Assembly: GCA_030762935.1 (NCBI GenBank)
Contig: CM060897.1
Coordinates: 113,456,176 to 113,520,175, forward strand
Reading direction: 5' to 3'
Source of the DNA: Hymenopus coronatus
Taxonomy: Eukaryota; Arthropoda; Insecta; Mantodea; Hymenopodidae
Length of the DNA: 64,000 bases
Below the pieces are notes generated by a model, which ran no database searches, was not told the origin of the DNA, and saw only the letters and a program-made list of their open reading frames with translations. Both the position numbers and the translations under genes were made by a program. Shown here piece by piece: positions 43,026-55,029 of this stretch (positions are counted from its first letter, which is position 1; each line of letters opens with the position of its first letter).

Positions 43026-43529
43026 CATTATGATTCCAAGTATGTAGACATTTGTAACTTAAAACATTGGCATAAGGGTCCTTTCGTTGTAGTTCGTCAA
43101 TATCCTTATAGCTATATGTACATATGAGATAAAACATGTAGTTACATAAAATCCGGGCTCTAATGATGACTTTTCCGGGCAAAGCTGTCCCCCTTGATCG
43201 CCTAGGTGCTATATCAGCATGGGTCCCTGGCTGTTGGCAAGTGGTTTGTGTTACCTATTCCATCCCAAACTCTCTGTTTCTCTTCTGCTCCCTCTCTCTC
43301 TCTCTTTCTTTTTTCTTGTCCACGTTTTCATTACATTTCCCAAATGTTGCCCTATTTGTTTAACTATTCTCTTTCCCTTGACATTAAACATTTTAATAGG
43401 TACCATCTCTCCTGACATGCTATCCCGTTTGTGTTCACAAATTTCTTTCCTGCAATTTCTTAGCTCTTTATATTCAGTTAAACTGCGAACACTATTGTCT
43501 TTCTCCCCTCAATAAATACAACGTTCTAA
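43026..43529. other. Unassigned sequence, pyrimidine-rich patch, AATAAA near the LINE junction
   Basis: A CT-rich run (43288-43320) and a stretch resembling a 3-prime UTR with 'caataaataca' (43509-43519) directly before the LINE tail. It may be the end of another retroelement, but nothing was recognised. Confidence 0.4.
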
Positions 43530-46500
43530 ATGAATGAATGAATAAGTGTATTTATTAATATAGCAATATCATACATAGAAATTCAACAGTCGCACGGGTC
43601 CACAGACCGTACGTGCTTTTTGTAATACACATTACAAGCAATATTAAAACAACAACCACAACAAAGAATTAAAAGAGTAAATACGAAAATAAAAAAGACA
43701 AAGGAAATACACAGTCAAAAGCAATATTAAACAACAATAAAAATTAAGAGTGAATCCGAAAATAAAGATACAAAGATATTCAAATATAGCAATTTAAATT
43801 TACAGCACAGAGTACACCTTCATAAATGCACCCTCTTATAATAGATAATTACACTTAAAAGACATATATACACATAATATATACAACCCTAGCACATCAG
43901 TGACCTAAGTATGATATAATATACATGTATGTAGAACATTGTAGTCACTTTTGTTTAGTTGATCTTATTCCCCCCCCCCCCTTCTCTATTGGCAGCCTCC
44001 TCAGATCTCAGCTGTCTTGCCTTAAGTATAAATTTACCTAGCCCGTCCATGTTTTCCGTGCCTGCCAGTAACGTCCAACACGCTTCTATCCCTACATTCG
44101 CAGTGGTAAAAAATCGCGGCAAATATTTTTCCCGCCATTCCTCCGTACCCCTACATCTTGCCAAGATGTGAGTCCACGACTCTTCCTCCTCGCAAATGGG
44201 ACAGATTCTTATACCATTCTCGTCAGAAATTTTCGTGCTCCTCCATGCTCCTAGTCTAATCCACGCGTGCCCCTCTCTAATGAGTTTGGTACCTGTTTTG
44301 ATGTATTGCTCCATACCCCACTCCGATTTCAGCCCAGACTGTACTTCTAATGACACCTTCTCTGTGCATTGCGCAATTATTTGCTGTCTGTCAATATCAC
44401 AGAGACGTTTCTTAATTTTTCTCCAAATACTTCGCCTGTTTTCCTGCCCCGCCATCCAAATGTCTCCCATCCCAATAGTTTCCAACCCTTTCTTTAATTT
44501 TGATGCCCACGTCAAATTACCTTCCATTCGCAACTGTTCACGGTAGCAGACTGCCCTAATTAGAGATTGGTTTCCGTGAACGATTCTCATCCAATATTTA
44601 ACTGCTCTGATTTTGCACTCTATCGTTTCACTATGTACCCCGAATTCCCTCATTATCCCGCAGTTTGCCGTACCCCTCCCTACACTCAGAATTCCTTTCA
44701 AAATTGGGTCCTCACATGATCCAGATTCCCTGTTTGTTCCCACCCCCATATTTCTCCTCCGTATGTCATCGTGGATCTAACTGTCGCTCCGTATACAGTT
44801 TCCATTAAGGTTATGGAGATATTCGGAATTCTGTAGCGTATCCGGAGAGCTTCCGCCGCTTTCACCCTTGCCTTGTGTTTCGTAATGTGTTTTGTCCATT
44901 TTCCGTTCATCGTAAATGTGAGTCCTAAGTACACAAAGGATTTAACATTGTCTAGTATCTGTCCTGCATATGTCCAAGTCTGCTCCCTGCTATAAACACA
45001 ACCCTTTTTGAAAGTCATTGCCTTAGTCTTATTCACATTAACTGTAAGTAGCCATTCATCGCAATAGTTCTTAAGTTTGTCCAGTCCTCGTTGCAATCCG
45101 TTTACTGTCGTAGAGCACAATACTAAATCGTCTGCGTATAAAAGTGTTGGGATCTGCAAATCCGCTACTACTGGTGCTTGAATATTCTCTGCTATCATTG
45201 TATCAGTAATATCATCCACAAAGAGATTAAATAGCAAGGGAGATAAAATACAACCCTGCCTCACTCCCCTATAGCTTCGGCAGCTTTCGGACACTCTGTT
45301 TCTGTCGTACTTCACACAGAATTGGACATTTTGATATATTGCCTGCAATGCTCTAACCATTTTACTGGATAACCCCTTTCTGCCTAGTTTGTACCATAAT
45401 GCATTTCGATTGATAGAGTCAAATGCCTTCTTAAAGTCCACAAAAGCACAATGAAGCTTTCCCCTCTTAACTAACAGTTGCTTAATCCTTAAAGTGTCTA
45501 ATATAAAAGCGGCATCTATGGTACTGTGTCCTTCTCTGAAACCCATTTGAAATTTTGAAAGTTTGCCAAATTTAGATTCCCAGTCCTTTATCCGGTTATA
45601 TAACACTCTACAATAAATTTTCTCCATAATTGGCAACAGAGTAACCCCCCTATAGTTATCCGGGTTTCCAATAGTTCCCTTCCCTTTATAAATGGGATGA
45701 ATAATGCCCTCTCCCCAGCAGGTAGGGTAATTCCCCACCATAAACAATCTGTTACATATCTGGAGCATACTCCTACCAAACTCATTAACATTGGCTGCGG
45801 CTTTAAAAACTTCCGGGGGCAGCCCATCCAACCCTGGAGCTTTGCCTCCCTTCAGACTCCTTAGCGCCTGTGCTATTTCTCGTGCTGATATTTCCTCGTC
45901 CAGTATTGGGATCTCAAGATTTCCCAAAATTTGAACTTCCTTTATAAAAATTCCTTCCCTTTCACCTTTCCCGAAAATTCCCATAAAATGCATTGCCCAT
46001 TTTCTGGGAGAAATTTCGTTGGGCGCCTGACGGTTGCCTCTTAAATGTTTTACTACTTGCCACATCTCAGCGTTATCCCCCCGCGTTAAAGTATTACTAA
46101 TTTTCTGAGTAATTTTGTCTTGCCACATAGTTCTCTTTTCCCGTAAGAGCTGTTTATATTCCCTTCGCTTTTTTGTAAACATTTTCCTAATGTCATCTCC
46201 CCCCTCCCTTCTGAATTTTGACAGAGCCTCCTCTGCTTGTTTCTTTACAGTTCTGCATTGCTGGTCATACCAACCATTGAATCGTTTTACCTTACCATGC
46301 ATTTGGACTTTCATTGTCCCCGCAGCCGTTGCTATTATATGCGTTAGTTCCTCCGCTGTGTCTGCGTTCCTGTCCCCTAATCTTCTTTCTAATTTATCAA
46401 CAAATACTTCTTTTTCTATCGGTTTCCATATAAATTTACTAATGAATCTCCCTTCGTCCCCTTGCCCCTCTTCAGGTGCATGCGCCACCATGGCCGTCTC

Positions 46501-47370
46501 TATATTCAGTTCCAGGACAACCGGACAGTGATGTGACTCGATACGATCCCCCACCCAAAAAATTCTAATTCTGCCAATTAAACCCTGACTTACTAAAATA
46601 AAATCTATTACACTTCCCCCATTTTCATTTATGAAAGTGAGTTCTCCCTCTCGATCCTCACCGTACTTGCCATTCATTATTTCTAAAGAGAAGGCATCAC
46701 AGAAAGCAAGTAATTGTCTGCCATCCCCATTAATAAAACTATCCTTGCTCTTCCGTTGACCTTCGCGGAATTCCTCCCCCCATTGATGACCCCCCGTTAG
46801 AGAAATATTCTCCCCTCCTAACCTCGCATTAAAATCTCCTAAGAGAATTAATTCAGTTCCTGGAAACTTTTCCTGTAACTGCACTAACGTTTCGGTTAAG
46901 TCACTGAAGAAATTCCTGTTTGCATACTTGGACGTTGCTGGCTGGTTGTATAATCCTATGACTATTATTTGTACTCCCCCCTGTGCCAAAGATACAGCAA
47001 TCACCCCTTCCAAACTGATTTCTAATTTAGTTATCTCAGCCTCCAGCTCAGACCTGAATGAAACTGATACCCCTCCTGGCCACCTTCCCCTCCTTCCCCG
47101 TGTCTCCCTTCCCCTACTAAAACTATGGAAATTAGCAAGTGTTACATTTTCTCCGTTTTTCAACCAAGTTTCTGTTAAACATACAACGTCAAAATCACTA
47201 AGGAAATACAAGAAATTCTCGCTACCCAACCTTTTTTTGAAGCCTTCGATGTTCCATGTGACAATCCTCAGAGAAGGGGTTGGGTCCTATTGTTTCCTTG
47301 CTGTTGATCTTCCTACAACTTGGCTGACCCTTTGTCGAGCTGTTGTCAGCCTAAGGGCACGGAGGGGCGT
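43530..47370 (-). mobile_element. Same LINE family, copy 2 (minus), 5-prime truncated (3.84 kb)
   Basis: Inverted relative to copy 1 and nearly identical to it through ORF2 and the 3-prime UTR. The (TTCA)n tail is at 43530-43545. Homology ends at 47370 inside the last 30 codons of ORF1, a typical 5-prime truncation. No clear target duplication was found. Defects: a one-base deletion at 44700-44703. The endonuclease frame and the RT YADD are intact. Confidence 0.93.
43955..47286 (-). pseudogene. LINE ORF2 (endonuclease + reverse transcriptase), copy 2, one frameshift
   Basis: Runs in minus direction from the codon after TAG (47287-47289) with RIVTWNIEG, TETW, GDFNARLG, ESHHCPV, KAPGLDGLPPE, FVDFKKAFDSI and LLYADDLVL (GAC codon at 45130-45132). 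At about 44700-44703 a run of four A replaces the five of copy 1, shifting the frame. The remaining 260 codons, including CPIC..ESWTHILARC, stay open in the other frame. Relative to copy 1 it lacks two codons after 'KHI' (near 44888). Without the frameshift ORF2 would be about 1,110 codons. Confidence 0.9.
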
Positions 47371-47582
47371 AGTTCATTGACTCTTGTCTATTTCAAAAGT
47401 ATTGCTCTTGTTCTCATCTACGCTAATCCTTCCTTCTTTTGTTTATTACATATATCTATATGCTTCCTTCTTGACTGTCATTTTTCTGTATAAATAAAGT
47501 AACCTTTTATATTCTAGTTCACCCAGAATTTCCTGTTTATCTATGTCTTCTATGTTATTTCTCACTACCTCTCAGACTCCTT
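47371..47582. other. Unassigned spacer
   Basis: About 210 bp between the LINE truncation point and R850 M11. Contains 'aataaagtaac' at about 47495. No gene. Confidence 0.45.
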
Positions 47583-48461
47583 TTTACTTTCTCTGTTACG
47601 TGAGTACAATGTACATAGAGGATAGAGAAGGTATTGTATTCCACCCAAAAAGTCGATGTTGGGCTTTAACTGGAAATATATGTCCGAAAAATGTATTTTT
47701 TAAAAAAAAAAGGCCCGTGTTTGTGTGTGTCTGTTTGTCTGTGGACAGCATAGCTCAAAGACGAAAATACCATTAAGTACCAAACTTGGTGTGTAGGTTT
47801 GGTATCTTCCAAGGATGCGACACGAAATCTTCAAGAAATACCCCCTCCTCTAACTACCCTTTACATGTAAAAATTCTAGAACATTTTGACGGTCAGAAAA
47901 ATAATTCTAATGATTTTGACTAAAATCCCGTATATTAAAGATATTTACATCCCAAATAACATGTACATCTTGAATATTCCGGGAATAGTATCTGAAGACC
48001 TCTTTATTCTGGATGAATTTTGCCGAATCTTGCTTAACTACTAAACCGTAAGAGACAGACAAAAACTTATTACACAAAAAATGTAGATGACGCCAAAACA
48101 CACTCGTTATGACATTTACGTTTTTGTTGGTGAGGTAACCGTTTACAAGATATCCCTTGTATTGGTTTCAATTCAAGTATTTATACTTCTCTCAGACAGG
48201 AAGTTTCCGCTTTTCTTTTGTTCTACTCCTGGCCAAGCAAAGAAGCGATTTGCAATGACAATCGCATAACGACAGCTTTTAAAACATTTGATTATCACTT
48301 TAGCATAGCGCATTCGCTTCTACCAATAAGGAAATAAGTAATAAATAAGAAAATTTTGCTAATGTTTATCTCGGTTAGCATGGTGCAGAACAAAGAGTGA
48401 TCGTTTGTTAGAAGATTGTTTGTAGAGCAGCTAGAGAAAGTGTGAGTGTAACCCATCAGAT
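47583..48461 (-). mobile_element. R850 copy M11 (minus), full length
   Basis: Hairpin end (tactttctctgttacgtgag...atagaggatagagaagg), 'aaaagtcgatgttgggctt', TG minisatellite (47718-47740), body with 'aaaccgtaagagacagac', left terminus 'ctagagaaagtgtgagtgtaac'. It serves as an uninterrupted reference for the P13 insertion site. Confidence 0.85.
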
Positions 48462-48539
48462 TCTTTTTAATATATACTCTCCTTTTGTGAAGCAATCGTT
48501 GATAAGCACATTTTCTTTCTCACTTCTTTATTTGTATTG

Positions 48540-48750
48540 ATTTCCTCACATCCTCTCTGTTGAACTAAATAATCTGATCAGTATCTTCTTGTAATTGTTT
48601 ACCATTTAAGAATATCCTTAGAAAGAAGACCAAAGGCTTAAGTTCCGGAGACCGTGGTGAACATTCAATTCATTCTTTTCTTTACATTTTAAATGTTTCT
48701 GCTAAAAGTCTAGCACAATTCCTGCTTGGTCAGCTGGAGCCCTTCTTCCT
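48540..48750 (-). pseudogene. DDE (mariner-like) transposase C-terminal remnant
   Basis: One minus frame reads KKGSS..P..CARLLAETF, then after stops SPRSPELKPLVFFLRIFL. This matches the conserved insect transposase region QQDGAPPH..R..L...F then WPPRSPDLTPLDFFLWG, covering the last two catalytic acidic positions (D to E in the second). Several stops. No terminal inverted repeats located. Confidence 0.65.
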
Positions 48751-48792
48751 CAAAAGAGAACTCATCACTTCACTGTCCATCCATAACATTGC

Positions 48793-49170
48793 ATGTATGA
48801 TTGTACAGCTTCTAGAGGTGTGACTATTTAGCTACTTTTGCGTAACGGCACAACTGTAACGGTTACGGTGTGATAACGGTTACGTCTAATGGTTGCCAGT
48901 AACGATTAAGTTATTTGTTTTAATGATATCATGTTACATTACATGTATGATTGTACAGCTTCTAGAGGCGTGACTATTAGCTACTTTTGCGTAACGGCAC
49001 AACTGTAACGGTTACGGTGTGATAACGGTTACGTCTAATGGTTGCCAGTAACGATTAAGTTATTTGTTTTAATGATTATCATGTTACATTACATGTAACA
49101 GTTATCAGTAATGCTTAAGTTATTTGCTCTTATGGTTATAACGTTACATTACAATAATGGTTACTAGTAA
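48793..49170. repeat. GTAACGGTTAC-rich tandem repeat (about 150-bp unit, 2-3 copies)
   Basis: 48793-48943 and 48944-49092 are nearly identical ('tgtatgattgtacagcttct' ... 'gttacggtgtgataacggtt' ... 'atgttacattaca'). A third, partial and diverged unit follows to 49170. Each unit contains smaller gtaacg/gttac repeats. Confidence 0.9.
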
Positions 49171-49243
49171 CAATTGTCTCTAAGTTTCTATAGAGCCTAT
49201 TTCTTTATAGACTTACTTTGTCATTTTATAACATCTAAAAAAA

Positions 49244-50127
49244 TCTTATGTGTACCATTCACATGAATTTCTCTGCATCTCTGCAACAAATTATTCTTAA
49301 AAATCTTACACTTCTATTTACTTCATGCTAATCAGAAAAAATAGCAGAAATAGATTTATTACTTGCCTCCTTGTAAGTAGAAGCGAAGTAAGGGAGTACC
49401 ATAGGTTAAAGTGATAGTCAAAAGCTGGTTGCTATGCCACTGAAGTTCCTTTTTTGTATGGACAGCAGTTGACAAAGTCATGTATGAGAAAAGTATAAGT
49501 TTTTTATAGCAGAAACCAAAAACAAGGAATGCCTCTAAAACGATGAACTCCACGAAACAAATGTATATAGCATAAATTGTATGCTTTAACGTGCTCTACA
49601 TTTTTTGTGGAGTAAGTTCTTGTCTATCTCTTATGGTTTAGCAGTTATTCAAAATTCTGTAAAATTCATCCAGAGTAAACTACTCTTCAGAGGCTATTCC
49701 CAGAAAATTCAAGATATACATTTTATTCGTCAGATAAATGTCTTCAATATACAATATTTTAATCAACATTGTTAGAGCCATTTTTAAGAAAATCGAAATT
49801 TTCGAAAAAAGTTCCACGTAAAGGGTAGTTTGGTGTGGGGGGATTTTTCTCAAAATCTTCGTGTCGCATCCCTGGAAGATACTAAATTTAAATACCAAGT
49901 TTGGTATTTTATCGACTTTTCGTTTTTAAGTTTCGTGTTCACAGTCACACGGACACACTGACACACGGACACACGGACACACACACACACACAGACCTTT
50001 TGGTGAAAATGCTTTTTTTGGATATTGGGGACCCTAAAACATATATTTCCGGTGAAATCTCGATATCGAATTTTTGGGTGGAGTGCAATACCTTCTCTAT
50101 ACACTGTATAGTACGTGTAGAGAAAGT
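49244..50127 (+). mobile_element. R850 copy P14, full length
   Basis: From 'tcttatgtgtaccattcaca' to 'gtacgtgtagagaaagt'. The minisatellite alternates cacacgga and acac (49936-49996). Both sides are flanked by GTAAC-rich satellite DNA. Confidence 0.85.
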
Positions 50128-50289
50128 AATAAGTTTCTCTAGCTGTCTCATCACTTTGGTTACCTACTACGACAAATTGCATTCTCACTTGCCTATGCAT
50201 TCTGCTCATACATAGAGTGTTTGCCACTCACGCGCAATATATAGTTCCAGGAAAGCGATACTAGTACGATGTTATTCATTGCAACAGCT

Positions 50290-51055
50290 GTTAAGGAGAT
50301 AACTAGTTATGCTCTTCGTTTCTCCTGTAACCGTTGTTGGTCAATTGTTATTTGGTATTTGTTACTCCTGTAACTGTTATTGGGCAAGTAGTTACTTTAT
50401 ATTCCTTAGTTCTGTAACCGTTATTGGGTAACTATTTAAATAATTACCGTTTATTCGTTACTTCTGTAACTATTATTGGGCAACTAGTTACTCCGCATTT
50501 GTTACTTCTGTTACCTTTGTTGAATAACTAATTAATGTATATTCGTTTCTTGTGTAACGGTTATTATGTAACAGTTACTTTATATCCTTACTGTGTAACC
50601 ATGTTAAATAACAATCTATTTTGTATTCCTTACTGCTGTAACCGTTCTGAGTAACTAGTTACTTTGTATTCGTTATTTCCGTAAGCATTATTGGATAAAC
50701 AGTTGCTCTGTATTCGTTACTTTTGTAATCGTTATTATGTACCTAGTTATTTTGTGTTCGTCTCTCCTGTAATCGTTATTGGGTTACTAGTTATTTTGTA
50801 TTCGTTACTTCTGTAACCGTTATTGATCTCTAGTTTCTTTGCATCCGTTACTTCTGTAACCATTACTAGGTAGGTAAACAGTTGCTTTGTATTCGTTACT
50901 TCTGTAATCTTATTAGGTATAGTTACTGTGTCGTCGTATTCTGTAACCGTTATTGGATAGCTGGTTATTTTGTATTCGTTACTTCTGTAACTGTTATAGT
51001 CTAGCCGTTAAATTAAATAACGGTTACAATGTAACTGTTAAATTGGATAACCGAT
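50290..51055. repeat. Degenerate minisatellite, about 44-bp unit
   Basis: Some seventeen units of the form 'ctgtaaccgttattgggtaa' + 'ctagttactttgtattcgtta' + 'cttct' (two overlapping 20-base halves). Units are 10-25% diverged, with deletions. The motif TAACCGTTA/TAACGGTTA recurs in most units and also in the satellite at 48793, in opposite sense. Confidence 0.9.
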
Positions 51056-52170
51056 TCGTAATTTTCTGCCCATAGCTAATACCTATCTTTTTTCACTTGT
51101 ATACAAATAATATCACTAGTATATATGTTCAAGTCAACGATACCTACAGAAGAGAAACTTCTTTGAAAGCAGTGTAGGAAAGAAGAAACATTTTAATTTG
51201 GTGTGGAAATGTCTTGTAAGGTTTCAGACTCCTGGAAACATTATCTGAGCTCCCTTATGGTTTGACTAGGGGACGTTGGTCTCATGTTCCCCCGCGGCTA
51301 AGTGGTGTGCTTCGTGTAATTAATTTTGCGGACTGAAAGCTATCGCAGTCTAGGGTGTAATGTGTAAAGGCGGAGATTCAAAGCTAGCAAATACTAATAC
51401 GGTCGTGGCATTCAGACACTGCTCTGTGCCCCTCAGTGAGCATAACTAATTTAATTTGGGCTACTTTGACAAGGTACTGTGTAATACCCTATCCCTTGGC
51501 ATCTCTGGAAAAGTTTTTCTGGATCTTGGTATACGAATTATTGAACCGCATTTATAAAATATGGTATTTTATTTTCCTGTGGTATTGGAAGGATCAGCAG
51601 GTAATAAGATCTTACAATATCTTAATAAAATATCGATTATATCTTTATGTTATTTGTCGATATCGTTTATATATTACATTGCGTTTTAACAATTTTAATT
51701 CATATGGTTTATTGCATTGATAATATTATATTATCTGTACTTTTTATAATTTTTTATGGTTTAAAAGTGGGGGTTGATAATATTATTCAGAATTTATTAT
51801 TTATTGTCATTAATATTTTTGATGAATTATTTTATTGACGCTGTTAAGTTATCTATTTAGCTATAGGATTTACATTCACATTTTCAATAATCTATGATTG
51901 TTATCAATAAAACGTAGGAAAAGAGCTTGCTCGTAGGTAATAAGAGAGATGGTAGCCTACGTTTCCCCAAACTTCACTTACTTAGTAAATGTTCCGAATA
52001 GAGTAAAATGGCTGCATTCCTTCAAATTTGGCCTAGAAAGATTTTAAGGAAATAAAACATCCAATAATATCGATTCGACAAACAGAATATGGAGTGGCTA
52101 AGCGATTATTTAATAAGGTGAATGCAGGGAGCAGCACCAAATTCTAAAATTAGAAAAAAAAAAAAAAAAA
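51056..52170. other. Unassigned sequence, very AT-rich at 51480-51850
   Basis: The open frames at 51436-51838 encode runs of Ile/Leu/Phe/Tyr that follow from composition. A poly-A tract (52154-52170) precedes R850 P15. Confidence 0.5.
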
Positions 52171-52394
52171 CTCTGGCGTGTTCCATTCACATGACTTTCT
52201 CTATATCTCTGCAACAAATTGTTGCTAAACAGCTTATTCTTCTCTGTACCTCATGCCGATCAAGATAAACATTAACAGAAATTACCCTGTTACTTCATTT
52301 CTTGAAAGTAGAAGGAAAATAATGGAATACACTAGGCTAAAGCGATAGTAAAACGTTTTAAATGCTCGTTACTTGTTCTTGTTTTTTTAATAAT

Positions 52395-52606
52395 GTTTAA
52401 CGCTCGCTTTTACCACATGTGCCACCGCAGGCGATGACACTGAAGATGCATGGAATGAAAATGGGGTATTGGTCGAATTCTATTGCAGGGAGAAATCGGA
52501 GAACACGGTGAAAACACGCCCCCTGGGGCGATTTGTCCAGCACAAATATCACATGTGGTCGCCTTGGTGAGAGACGAGTGGTGAAACCAATCAGCCACGG
52601 CCGGTC
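52395..52606 (-). mobile_element. tRNA-derived SINE, family C (minus), nested in R850
   Basis: Tail 'tttaacgctcgcttttacca', 'accgcaggcgatgacactga', 'ggagaacacggtgaaaaca', 'tttgtccagcacaaatatca', and the degraded head 'gacgagtggtgaaaccaatc...cacggccgg'. Boxes A and B are mutated. An (ATT)n tract (52627-52675) lies upstream of its head. Confidence 0.8.
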
Positions 52607-52626
52607 TTGTTATATGGTTTTTGAAA

Positions 52627-52675
52627 TTATTATTGTTGTTATTATTATTATTATTATTATTGTTATTATTATTAC
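52627..52675. repeat. (ATT)n microsatellite
   Basis: About 48 bp of tta/ttg/att units next to the SINE head. Confidence 0.95.
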
Positions 52676-52944
52676 CTATTTCTTTTTAAATGCCCAGGAG
52701 TTAGCAAGTTCCTACATGAGAAAAGGTAAAATATTTTAAATCTGAAATCTATACAAGGGATATCTCGGGAACGTTCAACTCATCACAAGAATGTACATAA
52801 TATATGGAGCCAATTAAAATGGATTTTCGTTTCTGGAGGTCTAAGTGTAATTGTTTAGGTATTAAGGATATTGCATGCCATTGGATCTCAGGCATCGGTT
52901 AATAATTATTTGAATGATTTCAAGGTAGTATTATTGATGTGGAC

Positions 52945-53823
52945 TCATATATAAAGTGTGTACATATATATATATATATATTTGTCGTTTTTCTTTGTCT
53001 GCCTATTCTGGTTGATCTTGTTTTGTTTAACGGGAGCTGTAGCATCAAGAATGTATCCTTTAGATGAATCAGATTGAAATGTCAGGATATCGATTCGGTG
53101 ATGACTTCCATTTGCTGTCACTCTGTGAACTTCCTCAAATACTGTACACACTTTTTCGCTTAGACTTTCGGCAATCTATGAATAAATACGATGTTGCCTG
53201 GTGTTTCTGAGTAGTTTACCAAAAGGGCAACATAAAAGGATATGGGCTAAGGTTTCTGTCTCCTTATGGCATCGCCTACAGAGTTTGCTGTCCAAATATC
53301 TTTCTGGTAGCTCGTAATGCAGAGATAATCACATCATTTTCAAAACTTCACGCCATTCAGTCAGATGGACTTTATCATAAGTTACCCAACTCTTGGTAGC
53401 TCTTTTCATCGATTGAATTCCATATGTTGGATAGAATTCAATCTTTCTGTACTTTCTGTACAGATTTAGTTCCGCTACGAGAATTGAGGGTTTTATTGCT
53501 CAAGTCAACATTGAGCTTTTCCACACTACGTTCAGCTTCCTCAATCAGATTTTGTGTTGAGGGACTGTAAATGATTCGTTTGTTAGGAGTGATGATATAA
53601 ACATTTTAAATTGCTGAAGTCTGGCTTCCTGTGAGGCAGGAAAATGTCTCAAGCGTGTTACCCTGGGTTTGCTATATAGATACATAGCATTGCTTCCGGC
53701 GTATTTGATGGTAATTTCATAATTTCTTTGGTTGTACCTCTGAGTAGCTTGTCTACATCTGGAAGAAATGTTATTGGAATGTCTTCCCATCTTAAAATGT
53801 GTAAAGGTTATGGGGAGATACAA
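52945..53823 (-). pseudogene. R2-type LINE C-terminal remnant with restriction-like endonuclease
   Basis: The minus strand reads, with stops, YSKPRVTRLRHFPASQEAR, then TKSWVTYDKVHLTEWREVLK, LCRRCHKETETLAHILLCCP (a CCHC knuckle) and EEVHRVTANGSHHRIDILTF with GYILDATAP. In site-specific and R2-like LINEs the CCHC knuckle is followed by a restriction-like endonuclease whose core is R..D and a second D/E near a beta strand (GxIIDP), as seen here. At least three stops or shifts. RT core absent. A short (AT)n run (52963-52982) lies just past its end. Confidence 0.7.
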
Positions 53824-54250
53824 GATTTTATATTTTAATATTCAATATTATTTGATCTTATTGTGGATCCATAGTAATAATGATATTAACTTTCCTAGTT
53901 TATCATTTATGTATAACAGTTGAGAATTACATTTTTTGGATGCTATAGCAAGTTGCTTCGAGATAACAGATTTCTTTTTCTCGGGTTATTTTTCGCAGTG
54001 TAAAGTTGCCGTAATATAGAGATCAATTACTTCTAGTTTCTCTTTCATGATATTTACACAGATTGTTTTCTAGAGCCTCTAAATCCTATTTATAAAAACA
54101 GTTCCATAATCATTTTGCTAGTTCCGCAGCAGCGCTTTTAATTTTACGAATAACACCTATATTGTCTGCAAATCGGAATGTAGTAAGTGTTAATTTAATT
54201 CTTTTTTTCCACAAAAGGCGTGTGTTGGATAGAGATTGGATAGGTAGAGT
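53824..54250. other. Unassigned AT-rich sequence
   Basis: No feature recognised. Confidence 0.5.
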
Positions 54251-54410
54251 CAGAATGATTTCCAGGTTTCCATCCGGTTGGTCTAACCACTGAGCTACCA
54301 TGGCAATAAGCTGGCATGGCATTAAATTTCTCAGCTGACTCACATGTTTCCCGATTAACCACAACGTGGTCTGAAAAAGTCCCGGGCTTCATAGTTTAAC
54401 CTACTATTAT
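54251..54410 (-). mobile_element. SINE-like fragment with tRNA box A (minus)
   Basis: On the minus strand 'ccatggtagctcagtggtta' followed by 'gaccaaccgg' gives a strong box A. Box B is not convincing. It may be an old relative of the family at 54539. Confidence 0.4.
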
Positions 54411-54538
54411 GGAACTTAAAGTACTTAGACATTGTAAGTCGCCATTAGGGTATGTCATCTCAAGATAATTTGAGAATACTATGCGGCCTATCGGGAAATA
54501 TGTGATTCAGTAGAGGAACTTAATGCCGTGCCGGTATG

Positions 54539-54780
54539 TTGCCACGAGAGCTCAATAGTTAGAACAACTGGCTACAGACCGGGAGATCCACGGTTCAAAA
54601 ACCGTATATGGCGATGAATTTTTCAGTGTGACTCTATCTATCCAGAGAGTAGTTAGTTTATCTAGACCTGGTACTAAGTTATACCATTAATCTTCCGAGC
54701 TCTCTATAATTTTATCAAGTATATGAGCTAGAACCACTTAGATTTGACAATTGATAGTCACGATTTAACCAGCAGTTCGT
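54539..54780 (+). mobile_element. tRNA-derived SINE, family F
   Basis: Head 'gccacgagagctcaatagtta' (box A) and 'cacggttcaaaaaccg' (box B). The body begins 'tatggcgatgaatttttcag'. The end is not defined. Single copy, low GC. Confidence 0.5.
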
Positions 54781-54881
54781 GGTTACCTCAGTTTCCTTTG
54801 TCGAGTGACTCATCCGAATGAACGGCATCTCCTTCCTCTTACTGCGCTGCCTTCTGACAGTAGTCTGATGAACTTAAAACA

Positions 54882-55028
54882 TCTGATGTGGTCCATTCAC
54901 ATGAATTTCTCCTCATCTATGTTCCAAATGAATGTTAAAAAGCATATTCTTCTATTTCATGATAATCGAGATTAACATTCTCAGAAATTCTCCTTATTAG
55001 TTGGTTCCTTGTAAGTAGAATGGCAAAA
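54882..55028 (+). mobile_element. R850 copy P16, left 147 bp
   Basis: Left terminus 'tctgatgtggtccattcaca' to 'cttgtaagtagaatggc'. The next copy begins immediately after. Confidence 0.75.
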
Positions 55029-55029
55029 A

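Larger units (their letters stand above)
52171..52800 (+). mobile_element. R850 copy P15, left half, interrupted by SINE C
   Basis: Left terminus 'tctggcgtgttccattcaca', body to about 52380. A minus SINE C and an (ATT)n run follow, then the body resumes at 'cccaggagttagcaagttcc' (about 52693) and fades near 52800. The right half is absent. Confidence 0.8.

Noticed and set aside
46115..47380. Open plus-strand frames of 138 and 150 codons
   Set aside because: They are antisense shadows of LINE copy 2 ORF2.
43520..47380. Target-site duplication for LINE copy 2
   Set aside because: Flanks share only GTTC at slightly different offsets, which is within chance, so none is claimed.
48793..51055. 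CRISPR-like or origin-like array
   Set aside because: Units are contiguous without unique spacers and vary in length; this is satellite DNA in a eukaryotic context.
51436..51838. Hydrophobic frames resembling a membrane protein
   Set aside because: The region is about 80% A+T; Ile/Leu/Phe/Tyr runs follow from composition and no initiation or domain signal is present.
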